Below are positions 33,865 to 42,162 of a stretch of DNA of 50,350 bases, in pieces. The DNA is taken from contig JAQYDI010000029.1 of assembly GCA_028724245.1 (NCBI GenBank), positions 1-50,350 of the forward strand. Reading direction: 5' to 3'. The notes beneath the pieces are model-generated. The model did not search any database. It was given only the letters and a program-made list of their open reading frames with translations, and had not been told where the DNA came from. Positions within the stretch are counted from its first letter, which is position 1. Every line of letters begins with the position of its first letter. This DNA comes from Lachnospiraceae bacterium (lineage in GTDB: Bacteria > Bacillota > Clostridia > Lachnospirales > Lachnospiraceae). The translations under genes were made by a program, and so were the position numbers.

Positions 33865-34539
33865 ATGAATATACTTGCAGTTTCTGATAAAGAATCAAAA
33901 TTTTACTGGGATTTCTACCAGCCCGGTAAACTGGACAATGTGGACCTGATCCTTTCCTGCGGCGACCTGCGGGCAGAATATCTGGATTTCCTGACCACTT
34001 TTGCCAAATGTCCGGTGCTTTATGTGCGCGGCAACCATGACACCAGATATAAACGCAGACCCCCGGAAGGATCTATCTGCATTGACGACACCATATACGT
34101 CCACAACGGTGTCCGTATTCTGGGACTGGGCGGCTCCATGCGCTACAACGGCGATCCGCCCTACCAGTATACCAATGCGCAGATGCGCGCCCGCTTCAGA
34201 AAGCTGTGGCTTCAGATCAAGCTGTACCACGGCTTTGATATTCTGCTGACCCACGCCCCCGCCCTGGGGCTGGGGGACGGCGATGACATGGTTCACCGGG
34301 GATTTGAAATATTTACCCAGATGCTCATGCGCTATCATCCCCGCTACCATTTATACGGACATGTTCATTCCGAATACGGAAGCGATTTCGTCCGGAGACA
34401 GACTTTTATGAACACGGAAGTCATCAACTGCTATGAAAAATACCTGTTCAACTACGAAACAGGTGAAGATATTTTTGCCAGAGAGTACTCACCGGGCAAT
34501 GTCCCCACGTTATCCGAATCTCTCGGCATTCTGAAATGA
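33865..34539 (+). CDS. calcineurin-like metallophosphoesterase
   Basis: 224-residue binuclear metallophosphoesterase. Metal motifs are visible: SCGDLRAEY, the GNHD core of VRGNHDTRY, THAPALGLGDG and YGHVHSEYG. An Asp at the first position (VSDKES) completes the set, although the usual D-x-H there reads DKE, so the first His ligand is missing or displaced. It starts 31 bases after the BMP gene with no recognisable ribosome site; TTTTTTATAAT directly precedes the ATG. It probably belongs to the BMP transcription unit. The substrate (nucleotide, phosphodiester or protein) is not deducible. Confidence 0.88.
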   Translation: MNILAVSDKESKFYWDFYQPGKLDNVDLILSCGDLRAEYLDFLTTFAKCPVLYVRGNHDTRYKRRPPEGSICIDDTIYVHNGVRILGLGGSMRYNGDPPYQYTNAQMRARFRKLWLQIKLYHGFDILLTHAPALGLGDGDDMVHRGFEIFTQMLMRYHPRYHLYGHVHSEYGSDFVRRQTFMNTEVINCYEKYLFNYETGEDIFAREYSPGNVPTLSESLGILK

Positions 34540-34588
34540 TCTGAGTGATTCACATAACCGTATCAGATCCGGCAAAAAGGAGGACATT

Positions 34589-35458
34589 ATGTCAAAAAAT
34601 ATTACCGGTCACACCGGATTATTATGTCTGCTGGGAAGCCCTGTGGCTCACAGCATCTCCCCGGCCATGCACAACGAAGCGTGCAATCTGCTGGGACTGG
34701 ATTATACCTATCTGGCATTCGATGTAGGCGTTGACCAGATGAAAACCGCTGTAGAAGGACTCCGCACCATGAACTGCCGCGGCTGGAACATCACCATGCC
34801 CGGCAAAAACATCATGTGCGAACTGGCAGACAAGCTGTCACCTGCATCTGAGATTTCAGGTGCCTGCAATACCGTAGTCAATGATAACGGTGTTCTGACC
34901 GGTCACACCACAGACGGTGTCGGTTTCATGAGCGCTGTCAAAGACTGCGGCGAAGATATTATCGGCAAAAAAATGACCCTTTTAGGCGCAGGCGGCGCTG
35001 CAACCGCCATTCTGGTACAGGCCGCTCTGGACGGACTGCGGGAAATTAACGTATTCAATGTACGCGATGGTTTCTTTGACCGGGCCCAGTCTATCGTTGA
35101 CAAACTCAATGAACGGACTTCCTGCAAGGTAACACTGCATGATTTCTCCGATCCCGAGATTTTAAGAGCCTCCATCGCCGACAGCGATATTCTGGTAAAT
35201 GGAACATCCGTAGGCATGGCTCCAAACACCGACCGCACCATCATCACCGATACCACCATGTTCCACAAGGATCTGTTTGTATTTGATGTGATCTACAACC
35301 CGCAGGAAACAAGACTGCTGCGGGAAGCAAAGGAAGCCGGCTGCCGCACAGCCAACGGCATGTACATGCTTCTGTATCAGGGAGCTGCATCCTTTGAACT
35401 CTGGACCGGTCAGAAAATGCCGGTAGAAGAAATCAAGGAGAAATTCTTTAAAAAATAA
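34589..35458 (+). CDS. aroE: shikimate dehydrogenase
   Basis: 289-residue NADPH-dependent enzyme that reduces 3-dehydroshikimate to shikimate in aromatic amino acid synthesis. The substrate domain shows GSPVAHSISPAMHN and the catalytic Lys73/Asp109 pair in NITMPGKN and HTTDGVGF. The cofactor domain has GAGGAATAIL, and the C-terminus NGMYMLLYQGAASFELWTG is typical. AAAGGAGG precedes ATG 34589. It is the last gene of the BMP-phosphoesterase run, separated from the phosphoesterase by 49 bases. A family A repeat starts two bases after its stop codon. No other aro genes are near, so its paralogue class (AroE or quinate/shikimate type) is uncertain. Confidence 0.94.
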   Translation: MSKNITGHTGLLCLLGSPVAHSISPAMHNEACNLLGLDYTYLAFDVGVDQMKTAVEGLRTMNCRGWNITMPGKNIMCELADKLSPASEISGACNTVVNDNGVLTGHTTDGVGFMSAVKDCGEDIIGKKMTLLGAGGAATAILVQAALDGLREINVFNVRDGFFDRAQSIVDKLNERTSCKVTLHDFSDPEILRASIADSDILVNGTSVGMAPNTDRTIITDTTMFHKDLFVFDVIYNPQETRLLREAKEAGCRTANGMYMLLYQGAASFELWTGQKMPVEEIKEKFFKK

Positions 35459-35460
35459 CA

Positions 35461-35604
35461 GTAACTGTTCAGAGCCAAGCAGATTTGTACAAAAAGTGCG
35501 ACGAATGCTTGCATTCATGAGCACTTTTTCGTACAAATCTATTTGGCGGATACGCCACACCTCGAAAATACACCGTGTTTTCGAGGTTGGCTCTGAACAG
35601 TTAC
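35461..35604. repeat. family A palindromic repeat with a 44-bp nested insertion
   Basis: Same ends as the 31488 copy (GTAACTGTTCAGAGCC ... GGCTCTGAACAGTTAC), but the right arm is interrupted after CTATTTGG by 44 bp. That insert contains its own hairpin, CCTCGAAAA / TTTTCGAGG. It starts two bases after the aroE stop. Confidence 0.82.
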
Positions 35605-35636
35605 CTATAATAAAACAGCTCCGGAAAATTACAAAC

Positions 35637-35697
35637 CCCCGGAATCAGAAAAACGGATTCGTCTGTGAATTCCATTCCTCTGATTCCGGGGATTTTC
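35637..35697 (+). terminator. intrinsic terminator after aroE
   Basis: CCCCGGAATCAGA (35637-35649) pairs perfectly with TCTGATTCCGGGG (35679-35691), followed by ATTTTCT. It lies beyond the family A copy, between converging genes. Confidence 0.75.
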
Positions 35698-35777
35698 TGT
35701 CCGGATTCTGTCTGCACCAGAACCCTGTCCGTATCCGGGTCCTGCCTGCGACAGTGTTTTATTTTAGTATCCTGCAG

Positions 35778-37853
35778 CTATTTTTTCCAGAATTTCTGCC
35801 ACCAGCTCTTTTTATCACTATCCTGCTCAGCGGCAGCTGCTTTATCGCCTGCTTCCGCGCCGTCGGCTGCCTCAGAATCTGCTTCTGTACTGTCCGCTGC
35901 CGCAGAGTCTGCTTCTATACCGTCCGCTCCTGCAGGGGCTGTTTCTGTACCGTCCGCTGCCCTGCCGTCAGCCATATCTTCCTTTCCCGGATTTACATCG
36001 TCATCTGATATGCGGTTCTCTTCCTCATACAGAGGTTCATCCTCCAGATTTTCGTAAATATCCCGGCACTGCTCGCTGTATTCCCTGCATTTTCCTGCAA
36101 TTTCAAAGGCTTCTCTCAGATATTCATTAACATCCTCATCCCTTGTTTCCTGACGGAAACGCCCCAGATTATAGCTGGCAACCGCTGCATCGGGAAGGCG
36201 TGTTTCATCTTTTTCGGCCAGTTTCCGGTAAATCTCAAGAGCCGCCTTATAACTGGCCTCTGCTTCCTCCAGCTGATTGGTATCCCAGTTCAGCATGCCC
36301 AGTTCATTGTAGAGAAGCGCTGCTTCCGACTGGTATTCCGCCTGATCCATGCCCCGGTACAGCCCGGCGGCCTGCTGATAGCTTTTGATGGCATCCTCGT
36401 AACGGCCGCTGTCATGATATTCTTTTCCCTGTTTTTTCAGAAGTCCTGCAATTTCCGCCTGCTTCTGCGAAGCCTCTTTTAAAGCCTCACTCATGGAATC
36501 GTAAATCTGTTTGCACATGGAATTGCTGTCTTTTCGTGCGGAACAGATATCCCATGTTTTCTCCATATAGGGAGCTGCTTTTTCCGGCTGCTTCATGCCG
36601 CGGTAAATATTGCCCAGATTAAAGCTGACCATGGCAAGGGGCGGTTCAAATTCATCCGCTTTTTTCTCAGCAAGCCCGGTATACAGTTCATACGACAGCA
36701 GATACATCTTCTCGGCTTCTTCTCTCCGGTTCTGATTCAGACAGAGAACCCCCAGCGTGTTGCTGACCAGAGCCGCTTTTTTCTTCAGCTCCTGATCAAA
36801 AGACTCACGCTGTATCTGAAGGTTCTGTTCCTGTGCATTCTGTGCACCGGAACTTTCTTCCCTGCCGTTCTTTCTCTTTTCCAGCAGTTTCTCTTCGATC
36901 TCCAAAGATTTTCTGAAATATGTTTCCGCATCTTCCGTACGCTTCATCCTGCTGTACATACTGCCCATGTTGCCGTAAATATCTGCCAGCTGCAGCTGCA
37001 CGCCGTCATTCTCCGGACTCTGCGCAGCCAGTTTCTCACGGATCTCCAGAACCTCCTGATAAATCTTTTCCGCATCCTCAAGACGGTTGCTCCGCATGTA
37101 CAGCGCACCCATATTCAGCCCGCTGGCCGCTACCAGCGGCAGATAGGCATCACCTTTCTTCTCAAGAAGCTTTTTCCTGATACCCAGAGCTTCCGTATAC
37201 ATGACTTCTGCTTCTTTTAAACGGTTGGTACGGTAATACAGGGTTCCCAGATTATGGTACGGCAGCGCCAGATCCGGCAGATATGTCTCCTCATCTGCTT
37301 TGGACAGCTTCCGCTGAATCACCAGAGCCTCCTTATAAGCACCTTCCGCATCCTTCAAACGATTTTCCCGGTCATAAGCACAGCCCAGATTGATAAAATT
37401 CTTCGCCATATCCGACAAACGCTTCCGGTCTTCTCTGGGCACTCCCATCTTTTCATCAATACGGACGATCCGCTTCATAATATCATTGCGGACCGGCTGC
37501 ATATCTTCATTAGGCTTAAAATATACCATGATCTCCGCCTTTTTCATCTGCATCAGACCGCGAATCAGAAGATTCATCTCCTCCTCGGAAACCTCCTCCT
37601 TTTTACAGAAAAAGATAATACAGCATAAAGCCGACTTCCGCACATGAGCCGCAACAGGAGTCTGAACCACCTTCACCGCATACTTCCCGTCCTTTTTCAC
37701 GGGCAATGTCATACCGTATGCCGTAATCTCCACCTTCAGATTATTGAACTTCTTATAAAAACGGTTCACTTCCTCCGCGAACTTCTCCATCCTGCCATAT
37801 TCTTCTTCCTCGCCCCCGGCCGGAGACACCGTATAAAGTGTAATAGTCTTCAT
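35778..37853 (-). CDS. tetratricopeptide-repeat protein with an N-terminal Rossmann-like domain
   Basis: 691-residue cytosolic protein. Residues about 1-130 form an alpha/beta domain (KTITLYTVSP, SALCCIIFFCKKEEVSEEEMNLLIRGLMQMKKAEIMVYFKP) whose alternating pattern recalls DUF4062/TIR-type domains, though I see no proven catalytic Glu. Residues about 150-620 carry roughly ten TPR units of kinesin-light-chain type (LKDAEGAYKEALVIQRKL, NRLKEAEVMYTEALGIRKKL, EDAEKIYQEVLEIREKL). The tail is an Ala/Asp/Glu low-complexity stretch ending in the Trp/Lys patch KKSWWQKFWKK. The promoter is in the 80-bp repeat at 37887 and AGGAGGT precedes the ATG. Role unknown; a scaffold or stress/defence sensor is possible. 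Confidence 0.75.
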   Translation of the reverse strand: MKTITLYTVSPAGGEEEEYGRMEKFAEEVNRFYKKFNNLKVEITAYGMTLPVKKDGKYAVKVVQTPVAAHVRKSALCCIIFFCKKEEVSEEEMNLLIRGLMQMKKAEIMVYFKPNEDMQPVRNDIMKRIVRIDEKMGVPREDRKRLSDMAKNFINLGCAYDRENRLKDAEGAYKEALVIQRKLSKADEETYLPDLALPYHNLGTLYYRTNRLKEAEVMYTEALGIRKKLLEKKGDAYLPLVAASGLNMGALYMRSNRLEDAEKIYQEVLEIREKLAAQSPENDGVQLQLADIYGNMGSMYSRMKRTEDAETYFRKSLEIEEKLLEKRKNGREESSGAQNAQEQNLQIQRESFDQELKKKAALVSNTLGVLCLNQNRREEAEKMYLLSYELYTGLAEKKADEFEPPLAMVSFNLGNIYRGMKQPEKAAPYMEKTWDICSARKDSNSMCKQIYDSMSEALKEASQKQAEIAGLLKKQGKEYHDSGRYEDAIKSYQQAAGLYRGMDQAEYQSEAALLYNELGMLNWDTNQLEEAEASYKAALEIYRKLAEKDETRLPDAAVASYNLGRFRQETRDEDVNEYLREAFEIAGKCREYSEQCRDIYENLEDEPLYEEENRISDDDVNPGKEDMADGRAADGTETAPAGADGIEADSAAADSTEADSEAADGAEAGDKAAAAEQDSDKKSWWQKFWKK

Positions 37854-37886
37854 CTATAATCAACCTCCTGTTGAATGCATAAATAG

Positions 37887-37967
37887 CTGCCCTGAACATT
37901 TCTCAGAAATTTCACAGTGATTATAACATCCATAGAGGAAACGTAACAAGCCCTTTTTTACAAAGCG
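37887..37967 (-). repeat. 80-bp direct repeat with promoter, copy 1 (upstream of TPR gene)
   Basis: 81 bp nearly identical to 39108-39187 (two substitutions and one T indel) in the same orientation. On the minus strand it contains TTGTTA, an 18-base spacer and TATAAT (37925-37920), so it supplies the promoter of the TPR gene that starts at 37853. Confidence 0.85.
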
Positions 37968-38016
37968 GGCGAAATGAAGCTCTGAGCAGTACATGGGAGA
38001 GAGGCGTATTATAGTT
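37968..38016. repeat. family B end fragment
   Basis: GAAATGAAGCTCTGAGCAGT followed by ACATGGGAGAGAGGCGTATT matches, inverted, the extended left end of family B copy 3 (16071-16113) and the right end of copy 2 (15972-16009). Only this end is present. It lies between direct-repeat copy 1 and the 3' end of the nuclease gene. Confidence 0.65.
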
Positions 38017-39060
38017 TCATTGTTTTTGCTGCGGATTTTCTTCCTGAGTATGCCATTCATTTAAAACAGCTTCTACTTGTGCGATCAACTGCTCTTTGTT
38101 CGGGATATAGGAAACGTACCGGGATGCAAAAATTGTATTTGAAAGACCGCCGAGAGCATATTCAGCGGCTACACTGTCTTTGTCCGTACAAAGAATAATC
38201 CCGATTGGCGGGTTATCGTGCTCGTCATTTACCTCTGCAGCATAATAGTTCAGATACATATTGAGCTGCCCGGCGGCTTCCGGCGTAAGTTTTGTCGTCT
38301 TTAATTCAATCAGTACATATGCCCGGAGGATTTTGTTATAAAAAACCATGTCCACATAGTAGTGCGTATTATTGAGGGTGATCCGCTGCTGCGTACCTAC
38401 GAACATAAAACCACGCCCCAATTCCAGCAGGAATTTTTCTATCTGCGCAACAAGAGCTTTTTCAAGGTCACTTTCAAGTATCGGCTTATTTTCCGGTACA
38501 CCCAGAAATTCAAATACATATGGATCTTTAATCATATCAAGCGGTGCTGCCATTTCAATTCCTTTTTCCGCAAGAGCAAGCACTGTCTCCTTATTTGTTT
38601 TCCCCTCTGACAGCAGCAGCCTTTCATAAAGAGACGTGGAAATCTGGCGTTTCAATTCACGTATTGACCACCCGGAATTGATAGCTTCCTTTTCGTAAAA
38701 ACTGCGTTTATCTGAATCTGAAATAGACAAGAGTTCGCAATAATGTGACCAGCTTAATTTGCCAGACAGTGTCTGGCAAATTGGATAAGCAAGATAAAAA
38801 GCCCGCATATTCTGTAAATTAGAACGCGAAAATCCTTTCCCAAACTCTTTTGTCAATTCTTTTGAAAGCTGCTTCAGCGTCTGCTTTCCATAATCAGCCC
38901 GCTCTCTACTTTCCTGTTCATGCTCAACAATAATTCTGCCTACATTCCAGTAGGTAGACAAAAGTTCCGTATTAACCTGCACCGCCACACGCTGACGCGC
39001 ATTTAATAACAGTTCTCTGATCTCATTCATCATAGAATCAGTATATGTCAAATCATTCAA
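38017..39060 (-). CDS. YhcG-family PD-(D/E)XK nuclease domain protein (DUF1016)
   Basis: About 347 residues. The N-terminal helical DUF1016 region (NEIRELLLNARQRVAVQVNTELLSTYWNVGRIIVEHEQ, then FSRSNLQNMRAFY) is followed by a nuclease-fold domain with YYVDMVFYNKILRAYVLIELKTTKLTPEAAGQLNMYLNYY, giving the catalytic D, E-x-K and Q. YhcG proteins are predicted nucleases often found in defence islands or mobile regions. I favour TTG 39060, which follows AAAGGGGCG; a longer frame to 39120 would run into the upstream repeat. Base use is more AT-rich than in the flanking genes. The gene is bracketed by the 80-bp direct repeats, and copy 2 supplies a promoter. Confidence 0.88.
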   Translation of the reverse strand: MNDLTYTDSMMNEIRELLLNARQRVAVQVNTELLSTYWNVGRIIVEHEQESRERADYGKQTLKQLSKELTKEFGKGFSRSNLQNMRAFYLAYPICQTLSGKLSWSHYCELLSISDSDKRSFYEKEAINSGWSIRELKRQISTSLYERLLLSEGKTNKETVLALAEKGIEMAAPLDMIKDPYVFEFLGVPENKPILESDLEKALVAQIEKFLLELGRGFMFVGTQQRITLNNTHYYVDMVFYNKILRAYVLIELKTTKLTPEAAGQLNMYLNYYAAEVNDEHDNPPIGIILCTDKDSVAAEYALGGLSNTIFASRYVSYIPNKEQLIAQVEAVLNEWHTQEENPQQKQ

Positions 39061-39107
39061 TCTTATCGCCCCTTTCAATGTGCATTTAAGATTTATATAA
39101 CTGATAA

Positions 39108-39187
39108 CTGCCCTGAACATTTCTCAGAAATTTCACAGTGATTATAACATCCATAGAGGAACCGCAACAAGCCCTTTTTACAAAGCG
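39108..39187 (-). repeat. 80-bp direct repeat with promoter, copy 2 (upstream of nuclease gene)
   Basis: Second copy of the 37887-37967 repeat, same orientation. Its minus-strand TTGTTG, 18-base spacer and TATAAT (39146-39141) would drive the YhcG-type gene. Confidence 0.85.
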
Positions 39188-39208
39188 CGGGATTTCAGGT
39201 ATACTAGT

Positions 39209-39247
39209 GTTACTGCTCAGACTTCTGCTCCGAAGCCTGAACTGTAA
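39209..39247. repeat. mini family B hairpin
   Basis: GTTACTGCTCAGACTTC, a six-base loop, then GAAGCCTGAACTGTAA: only the joined outer ends of family B, as the 31830 hairpin is to family A. It lies just upstream of the YwaF-like gene. Confidence 0.6.
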
Positions 39248-39270
39248 TCCCACACCCCATGGAGGTTCTT

Positions 39271-40029
39271 ATGCTTATCTGCGGTATCCTTGTTTCTGCG
39301 GCGGCGGCCGTTTTCTGCAGCCGTTTTTCTCCGATTATCCGCTGGCGTGTTCTGTTTCTGCTGGCCTGCTTTTTTGCGGGCAGCGAGATTCTGAAACAGT
39401 TTCTGCTTTACATTGGAAATGACTGCCGCTATATCTGGTGGTATTTTCCGTTTCAGCTGTGCAGCATGCCTTTGTATCTGCTGCCGGCTGCGCTGTTTTT
39501 ATCCCGTTTCTGCAGACGTCCGGCGTCTGGAAGCAGGTGCTCCCGCACTCCCTTGTTATCCTGTTCGCGGAGGTGTCCGGGACTGCAGCAGACAATTTTC
39601 ACATTTCTGGCTGATTTCGGAACTCTGGCGGGGATTTTTGCGTTCTGCGATACCTCCGGCATGCAGTATCAGCTGCCTGTACTGACAGTTCACAGCTATG
39701 TGTGGCATTTTCTCATGATATTTACCGGAATTCTGCTGGGACTTTCCCCGGAGCAGGAGACACAGGGCCGTTTTTTCCCGTCCTGTGTGCTTTTTCTCAT
39801 CTGTGCCGGTGCTGCTTCCCTTATCAATCTGTTTTTCCATGCTTATGGTTCTATCAACATGTTTTACATCAGTCCATGGGAACCGGTGACACAGGCCGTA
39901 TTCCGGGAAATTGCCGCCATTACGGGAGATACACTGTGCCATGTGATCTATCTGGCAGCGATCGTGACCGGAGCGGGGATCCTGCATCTCATCTTCTCTA
40001 TTTCCAGTTCAGCAGCAAAGCGGAGTTGA
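39271..40029 (+). CDS. YwaF/TIGR02206-like integral membrane protein
   Basis: 252-residue membrane protein with about seven hydrophobic segments. The pattern FLLACFFAGSEILKQFLLY, then WWYFPFQLCSMPLYLLPAALFL, and later LTVHSYVWHFLMIFTGILLGL and NMFYISPWEP match the YwaF family (TIGR02206), of unknown function. The Arg/Cys/Pro-rich loop at about 82-108 (RRPASGSRCSRTPLLSCSRRCPG) is atypical and might reflect a local compensated frameshift. GGAGGT is 3-8 bases before ATG 39271. Its 3' end overlaps the converging P-type ATPase gene by 32 bases. Confidence 0.78.
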   Translation: MLICGILVSAAAAVFCSRFSPIIRWRVLFLLACFFAGSEILKQFLLYIGNDCRYIWWYFPFQLCSMPLYLLPAALFLSRFCRRPASGSRCSRTPLLSCSRRCPGLQQTIFTFLADFGTLAGIFAFCDTSGMQYQLPVLTVHSYVWHFLMIFTGILLGLSPEQETQGRFFPSCVLFLICAGAASLINLFFHAYGSINMFYISPWEPVTQAVFREIAAITGDTLCHVIYLAAIVTGAGILHLIFSISSSAAKRS

Positions 40030-41992
40030 CAATGACAAATACGGAACCGGCGTTATGCACCAGCGCTCCGGCTACCGGATTCAGAATGCCGGTGATAGCC
40101 AGCACGATGGCAATAAAATTCAGTGTCAGTGAAAATGTCAGATTCATTTTAATTGTACGCATCATTTTCCCGGAAAGACGGAACAGGTGGGGAAGTTCTC
40201 TGATCTCATCGTCCACCAGAGCGATATCCGCCGCATCCACGGCGATATCGCTGCCTGTACCTCCCATGGCAATCCCCACACAGGCTTTTTTCAAAGCAGG
40301 CGCATCGTTAATACCATCGCCGATCATGCAGACCTGTTTTCCGCTGCGCTGAAGTTCGTCGATATACTCCAGTTTATCCTGCGGCAGGCAGCCGGATCTG
40401 ATTTCTGTGATGGATAACGCCCCGGCAATATAACGGGCAGCATTTTCATTGTCTCCTGTCAGAAGTACGGGAGAAACACCCGTCTGCTTCAGCTCTCCGA
40501 TCATGGTGCCGGCTTCCTGACGCAGCGTATCCGACAAAGCAATGAAGCCTGCCGCATGTCCATCTGCTGCCAGATTGATCACGGTACATCCCTGATTCAT
40601 CCATTCCTGTTCCGATACCGTTTTCTGACCATCTGCCGGAATGCCGTCCGCAACGTCAGTTCCGGTCACAGCCCCGGTTTCTGATGCAAGCCCATGTTCT
40701 GCCATCATATCACCCCCGACTGCAATCCCGTGTTCAATCATCATCTCCCGATTTCCGGCAAGTATCTCCCGGCCCGAAACCACGGCTTTTACACCGCGGC
40801 CCGGGATCATGTGAAACTCCTGAGGCTGTGCAGGCATTTTCCCTGTTGATTCTTTATAACACCGGACGATTGCCCTGCCCAACGGATGCTCTGAGCGAAG
40901 TTCCGCACCGGCTGCCAGTCCATACAGCACATTTTCTGAAATATGAGGATCCACACTGCAGACAGCTGCCACCTGAGGAATGCCCCGGGTCAGTGTCCCT
41001 GTTTTGTCAAATGTCACCTTTGAAACCTGAGCGAGACGTTCCAGCGCATCGCCTTCCCTGACAAGAAAACCGTGTTTCGCGGCATTTCCTATGGCCGCCA
41101 TAATTGCCGTGGGGGTCGCCAGTACAAGACCGCAGGGACAGAATACCACCAGAATCGTAACTGAGCGGATGATATCACCGGTAATCAGCCACGTCAGAAC
41201 GGCTGCCGCCAAAGCAATCACCACGATCCATGTGGCCCACCGGTCTGCAAGGCCTACAATCTTCGCTTTCCCCGCATCAGCAGACTGGACAAGGCGGATC
41301 ATCCGCTGTATGGAGCTGTCCTCTCCAACCCGGGAAGCTTCCATGTCAAATGCGCCGAACTGATTGACCGTACCGCTGGAAACCTCATCCCCCTCGCCTT
41401 TATCCACAGGCAGGGATTCTCCCGTCATAACCGCCTGATTGATGGATGTCTGACCGGACCGGATGATTCCGTCCACGGGGACCGTCTCCCCGGGCAGCAC
41501 GCGCAGCAGATCACCTACCTGAACCTGATCCGCCGGAATCACTGTTTCCTTTCCATTCTCCACTCTGCGCGCAGTCCGCGGCGTAAGATGAACCAGCTTT
41601 TCAATGCCGGCCCTCGCTCTGGCAACAGTCATTTCTTCCAGCAGTCCGCCCAGCTGCATGATCACTGCCACCTCTCCGGCGGCAAAGTATTCACCGATGA
41701 AAACAGATGCGATCAGTGCAATAGACACCAGCACATCCGCCTTGATATCAAATTCCGTAACCAGTCCGATAACGGCTTCCAGAATAATCGGCAGCCCGCA
41801 CAGAATCACAGCCACCCAGCATATATCAAAAGGCAGCTTCAGCCTGCCGGACAGACTCACCAGCAAAGCCGCCGCCGATATGACAATACAGGTGATATCC
41901 TTTTTTATCCCTCCCCATTCCAGTATCTTTTCCAGTCTTTCCATAGCGGTCTCATAACCTCCCTTTTTCTTTTCGGTTTTTGCTTTCAGCAT
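39998..41992 (-). CDS. heavy-metal-translocating P1B-type ATPase
   Basis: 664-residue metal-exporting or -importing ATPase. Key motifs are the CPC membrane site in VVFCPCGLVLATPTA, the phosphorylated Asp in FDKTGTLT, the TGES loop, SEHPLGRAI (nucleotide His-Pro) and GDGINDAPAL. There is no N-terminal HMA metal-binding domain. The last helix has HNAGS rather than the copper MxxSS or zinc DxG pattern, so the metal is uncertain. The nucleotide domain carries a ~35-residue Gly/Ala-rich insertion (around MAEHGLASETGAVTGTDVADG). ATG 41992 follows AAGGGGG, which overlaps a palindrome like a CsoR operator. Its 3' end overlaps the YwaF-like gene. Confidence 0.92.
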   Translation of the reverse strand: MLKAKTEKKKGGYETAMERLEKILEWGGIKKDITCIVISAAALLVSLSGRLKLPFDICWVAVILCGLPIILEAVIGLVTEFDIKADVLVSIALIASVFIGEYFAAGEVAVIMQLGGLLEEMTVARARAGIEKLVHLTPRTARRVENGKETVIPADQVQVGDLLRVLPGETVPVDGIIRSGQTSINQAVMTGESLPVDKGEGDEVSSGTVNQFGAFDMEASRVGEDSSIQRMIRLVQSADAGKAKIVGLADRWATWIVVIALAAAVLTWLITGDIIRSVTILVVFCPCGLVLATPTAIMAAIGNAAKHGFLVREGDALERLAQVSKVTFDKTGTLTRGIPQVAAVCSVDPHISENVLYGLAAGAELRSEHPLGRAIVRCYKESTGKMPAQPQEFHMIPGRGVKAVVSGREILAGNREMMIEHGIAVGGDMMAEHGLASETGAVTGTDVADGIPADGQKTVSEQEWMNQGCTVINLAADGHAAGFIALSDTLRQEAGTMIGELKQTGVSPVLLTGDNENAARYIAGALSITEIRSGCLPQDKLEYIDELQRSGKQVCMIGDGINDAPALKKACVGIAMGGTGSDIAVDAADIALVDDEIRELPHLFRLSGKMMRTIKMNLTFSLTLNFIAIVLAITGILNPVAGALVHNAGSVFVIVNSALLLNWK

Positions 41993-41998
41993 TTTAAT

Positions 41999-42049
41999 AT
42001 ACCCCCTTAGGGTATTTGTCTTTTTTGAATTATACCCATACATGGTATA
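41999..42049 (-). promoter_or_regulatory. two CsoR-like operator palindromes before the P-type ATPase
   Basis: ATACCC-N5-GGGTAT (41999-42015) and TATACC-N7-GGTATA (42031-42049). The GC-rich-core, AT-flanked palindromes resemble CsoR/RcnR-type metal-repressor sites. The first overlaps the ribosome-binding region. No csoR gene lies in the window. Confidence 0.5.
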
Positions 42050-42162
42050 GGTTGTCAAGAGGGTGGGATAAAATGAGTAGTATTCTTCATATTTTTTTGA
42101 TATACTTTATTTGAACAAATCGGTATTTATTGCGTTGGGGTTATTAGAAAAAGGAGAAGGCT

